A stretch of 64,000 bases of DNA, from positions 9,167,001 through 9,231,000 of the forward strand of contig NC_064554.1 in the NCBI RefSeq assembly GCF_023856365.1. Direction: 5' to 3'. A program made the position numbers and the translations under genes. Source of the stretch: Brienomyrus brachyistius. Its lineage: Eukaryota; Chordata; Actinopteri; Osteoglossiformes; Mormyridae. Positions 61,480-64,000 of this stretch are shown here, piece by piece. Within the stretch, counting starts at the first letter, position 1. Every line of letters starts with the position of its first letter. A model generated the notes under the pieces. That model was not told where the DNA came from and did not search any database. It worked only from the letters and a program-made list of their open reading frames with translations.

Positions 61480-62484
61480 GAAATAGCATACAGATTAAGC
61501 ACCTGTGCTGTGCTATCTGCTTATAGTAGCTGTCCATTGTAGATACATTACTGTATGCATACTATATTAAGAGCTAGATAAGGACAGTGGGTCATTATAT
61601 GGCTTGCAGTCCTGCTCATTTTCCTGCACCCGTTACACTAAGTGATACCCCCACTAATGTCCTCTTTCATCCACTTTCAGGCATCTCTTGATCAGTGTAT
61701 ATTTTTTACTATGGACCTTGGACATACATGCGATTGGACACACATACTTACACTAATTACCTAATCAACCATCTGTGCAAGCAGGTAAACATTTACCATC
61801 TATATAAGTATTGCACATTGCATAGAGAGTGTCCAATCTATATTAAAGGTGACTCGAAAGAAGTCAGACTTCAGTAAAGACTGTAAATTGGCAGCCATAA
61901 CATAAGCCGTAAATAATTACCAAATGAGTCATCCCATTTCGGAAACATTTATTGATATTCTTTCATCACACACAGACATGAGTTTTTTTTTTTCAACTGT
62001 CAGCATCCGATCCAACTGGGATTCCCATTTCCTTTCTGTGGGATGCAACAGAACACGGGCTGGACATCAGTCAACATGCCTTCAACCGTGCAGGACAGGA
62101 CCCAGTCCAGGCCAAACCTCACGGTGCTGGTGTTGATAAAAAAATGTAAGGAACATGCAGCTGCAGCTCACACACAAACACAGTCCACAGCATCCAGAAA
62201 AAGGTCAGGCCTTTTTCTTCTTTAGCTGACTCCGCCCAGACCGCGCCCCCTTCTGGGCGCCTCGCACTATGCCTTTGAACTGGCCCTGCAGCTTGGCCCG
62301 TTTCCTGTTTCCCAATGCAAGTCATAAGATTCACCCGTAAATGATATTTTGAATCGGAACGATATTTATTACTATTGTTTAGATTAAATATATAACTGTT
62401 TAATGATTGAATATAACTTGATATTGTTGTTTGTGTTGTTTAGTTTGAGGTTCTAGTTTCTGTCTTTGTCAGCTTTCGTTTCAG

Positions 62485-62661
62485 TAGGCAGCTGGTTCAT
62501 CCCAGGCTCAGGGTCTCTCTGCTCTTCATCAAACCCACACCCCCAGTTTGGGAGCACCCTCTCCTTCTCCTCCCCCCACGGCTGTGACCGTTACTCCTCC
62601 TTGAGGAGTAACCGCTCCGCACCCTATCCCAGCCCCTATACCCACAGGAGTGTATCACCCA
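62485..62661 (+). CDS. tbxt: tbxt (Brachyury) exon, right-arm copy
   Basis: Acceptor tttcag|TAGGCAGC at 62485 and donor CCCA|gcgagc after 62661; 177 bases, phase 1 in and 1 out. It encodes GSWFIPGSG...NPHPQFGS and CDRYSSLRSNRSAPYPSPYT followed by HRSVSP. The last base plus CT of the next exon gives Thr-Ala-Tyr-Ser-Asp, matching human SPTYSD and supporting the GC donor. Brachyury is the T-box activator of notochord and mesoderm; this exon belongs to its C-terminal activation region. No T-box DNA-binding exons lie upstream in the window, so the copy is incomplete here. Confidence 0.8.
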
Positions 62662-63414
62662 GCGAGCAGCCACCCTGCCTGTCCCCTCACACAAGCGCAC
62701 ACTGAAATCATGGTCCTAAGCTCTCTGTGTGGATCACCACGATAGTACAGCACACCGACGATTACCCTCTGACTGAATCAGAATCAGCTTTATTTGGCCA
62801 AGTATGTTCACACATATTGGGAATAGTCAGACATTTAATCAAAATAATTAAGACAAGATATAAACATACAGTTCTGTTGATATGCGACGTATATAACCTC
62901 TGCATTGACAGCACTGCTTCAGTTATCGATTGAATAGCAAATTTCCAAAACGCACTCATCCAATAACCTAAAGTAATAAGTCATAATCCTCTTCATACGT
63001 TGCAGTAATGGGAATGAAATCTCACTCAGTGTTTATGTAATTGAGCGATGGAATTTCGTGAAATTTCCAAAAGTCCACAGAAATCTTCTGAAAAACATTC
63101 CTGCGGACTGAGTTTTTGATATTTGCTTTTCAATTAACACAATTTTCTTCAATCTGAGGTTTAACAGAATTCAGCCATATGCTGTTAAAAAAAAACTCCA
63201 CAGAACAAAAACAGAAAGGACTTTACATCTGTCTGAAAGGAAAGTTGACACAGGCTACAACAGTGAACAAATCAATGTATTGAAGTTAGGCATTAAGTAA
63301 CTGGAGGCAGTATATACATAACATGATGACATGCCTTTTCTGTATTGACCATATTAAGGACGCTGTAACACTGCCCACCACATACCTGCTTCATTTATTG
63401 TTTTATACTTGCAG

Positions 63415-63547
63415 CTGCTTATTCAGACAGCTCGTCTACCTGTCTGTCCATGTTGCCGTCCCATGACAACTGGTCCAGCCTACAGGTGCCGTCCCATTCC
63501 GGCATGTTACCCATGAGTCATAGCGGCATCTCCGGGAGCAGCTCCAG
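63415..63547 (+). CDS. tbxt: tbxt (Brachyury) next exon, right arm only
   Basis: Acceptor acttgcag at 63414, donor TCCAG|gtgagc after 63547; 133 bases. It encodes AYSDSSSTCLSMLPSHDNWS, SLQVPSHSGMLPMSHS and GISGSSS, aligning with human TYSDNSPACLSMLQSHDNWSSLGMP...MLPVSHN. The corresponding block is missing from the left arm, where tacctgcttc joins agatgcgtc through a few extra bases (near 55222-55240). The following exon (human YPSLWS...) was not seen before the window ends. Confidence 0.85.
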
Positions 63548-63938
63548 GTGAGCCTGGATGATGATAAGCGGATGATAATTATAGCCGATTTTTCCCTTTT
63601 TCTTTATGTCTGGCAGTTTACCATCTAATAGGCATTTTTTTTCTTTTTATGCACTTTGAGATGCGTCTAGGTCAGATACGACAAGAATATTTTCCTTATT
63701 TCAGAAGTAGAAAAAAAATATTGCTCTCAGATTCTGTTCAGTTGTAGCTTTTTAAAATAATGTACCTTGATTTGTGTTTGTTTAAAATGCCATTACCTGC
63801 TGCTTACTGGGCCGCTGAAAATGTCTGGCCCAGCTAAATTTCTTGGTTTGAAAATCTGGCCCAACTACTTTCCAGACCTGGACTAGCCCTACTGAATCAT
63901 ACACTAATGTTATTCTGTTATGTGGGCTGTTGTGATAG

Positions 63939-64000
63939 GGAGATTTGCAGGATGCTGCACGACGGATGGTGTCCCTGCTGCAGAATGCCCTGTCTGAACC
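63939..64000 (+). CDS. Unidentified exon, right-arm copy, cut by window end
   Basis: Mirror of the 54871-54946 exon: acceptor gtgatag, frame GDLQDAARRMVSLLQNALSE. It continues past 64000. The phase after the tbxt exon at 63547 does not match (tbxt would force a different frame), so it probably belongs to another gene or transcript. Confidence 0.45.

Larger units (their letters stand above)
54885..64000. repeat. Giant inverted repeat (palindrome), arms of at least 4.4 and 4.7 kb
   Basis: Left arm 54885-59314 is the reverse complement of right arm 59315-64000, with few differences. Paired landmarks sum to about 118630 through most of the arm: 55970/62661, 56146/62485, 57150/61479, 57928/60701. 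There is almost no spacer. The outer part is offset by about 254 bases because the right arm holds an extra block at about 63390-63650. The right arm runs off the window, so the true ends are not visible. A SINE with its target duplication is present in both arms, so it inserted before the inverted duplication. Confidence 0.95.

Overview
This is a stretch of vertebrate nuclear DNA, almost certainly from a teleost fish. The genes have many short exons with GT/AG borders. Their proteins match vertebrate families: an oxysterol-binding-protein-like protein, HP1-beta, Rev-erb-alpha, Zwint and Brachyury. The spaces between them are filled with fish-type transposon relics (Tc1/mariner, hAT, Harbinger-like, LINE 3' ends, tRNA-derived SINEs). 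The species is not identifiable from the sequence alone.

Layout. (1) 1-7734, plus strand: the C-terminal part of an OSBPL3/6/7-class gene, best called osbpl7, cut by the window's left edge. (2) 10775-22061, minus strand: cbx1 (HP1-beta), tail-to-tail with osbpl7, with a 10.5 kb first visible intron holding a Tc1 copy, a hAT copy and a MITE. The exon with its start codon is not seen; a possible promoter and 5' UTR exon lie near 35.55-35.77 kb. (3) About 22-39.7 kb: gene-poor, repeat-rich DNA. (4) 39.8-45.6 kb, plus strand: nr1d1 (Rev-erb-alpha), all eight coding exons, with a RevDR2-like element in the presumed promoter. (5) 47331-53118, minus strand: zwint, ten coding exons, with a C-terminal region that human ZWINT lacks. 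It shares a short divergent GC-rich promoter with a broken integrase-like ORF (53430-54113, plus strand). (6) 54885-64000: a large inverted repeat centred near 59314, both arms carrying 3' exons of tbxt (Brachyury). One tbxt exon is missing from the left arm, and the centre is an array of 254-bp units that are themselves palindromic.

The genes do not form a pathway. osbpl7 handles lipids at membrane contacts, cbx1 reads H3K9 methylation, nr1d1 is a haem-binding circadian repressor, zwint is a kinetochore component and tbxt is a mesoderm transcription factor. From general knowledge, osbpl7 and cbx1 are close together on human 17q21, and NR1D1 is also on 17q. zwint and tbxt map elsewhere in human, so a synteny junction probably lies between nr1d1 and zwint.

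Exon borders were set by hand from splice sites and reading-frame continuity. The summed exons of osbpl7, nr1d1 and zwint stay in frame throughout. The most notable items are the tbxt-bearing palindrome, the C-terminal extension of zwint, the conserved circadian element at nr1d1, and the EQVCHHPP variant of the ORP fingerprint.
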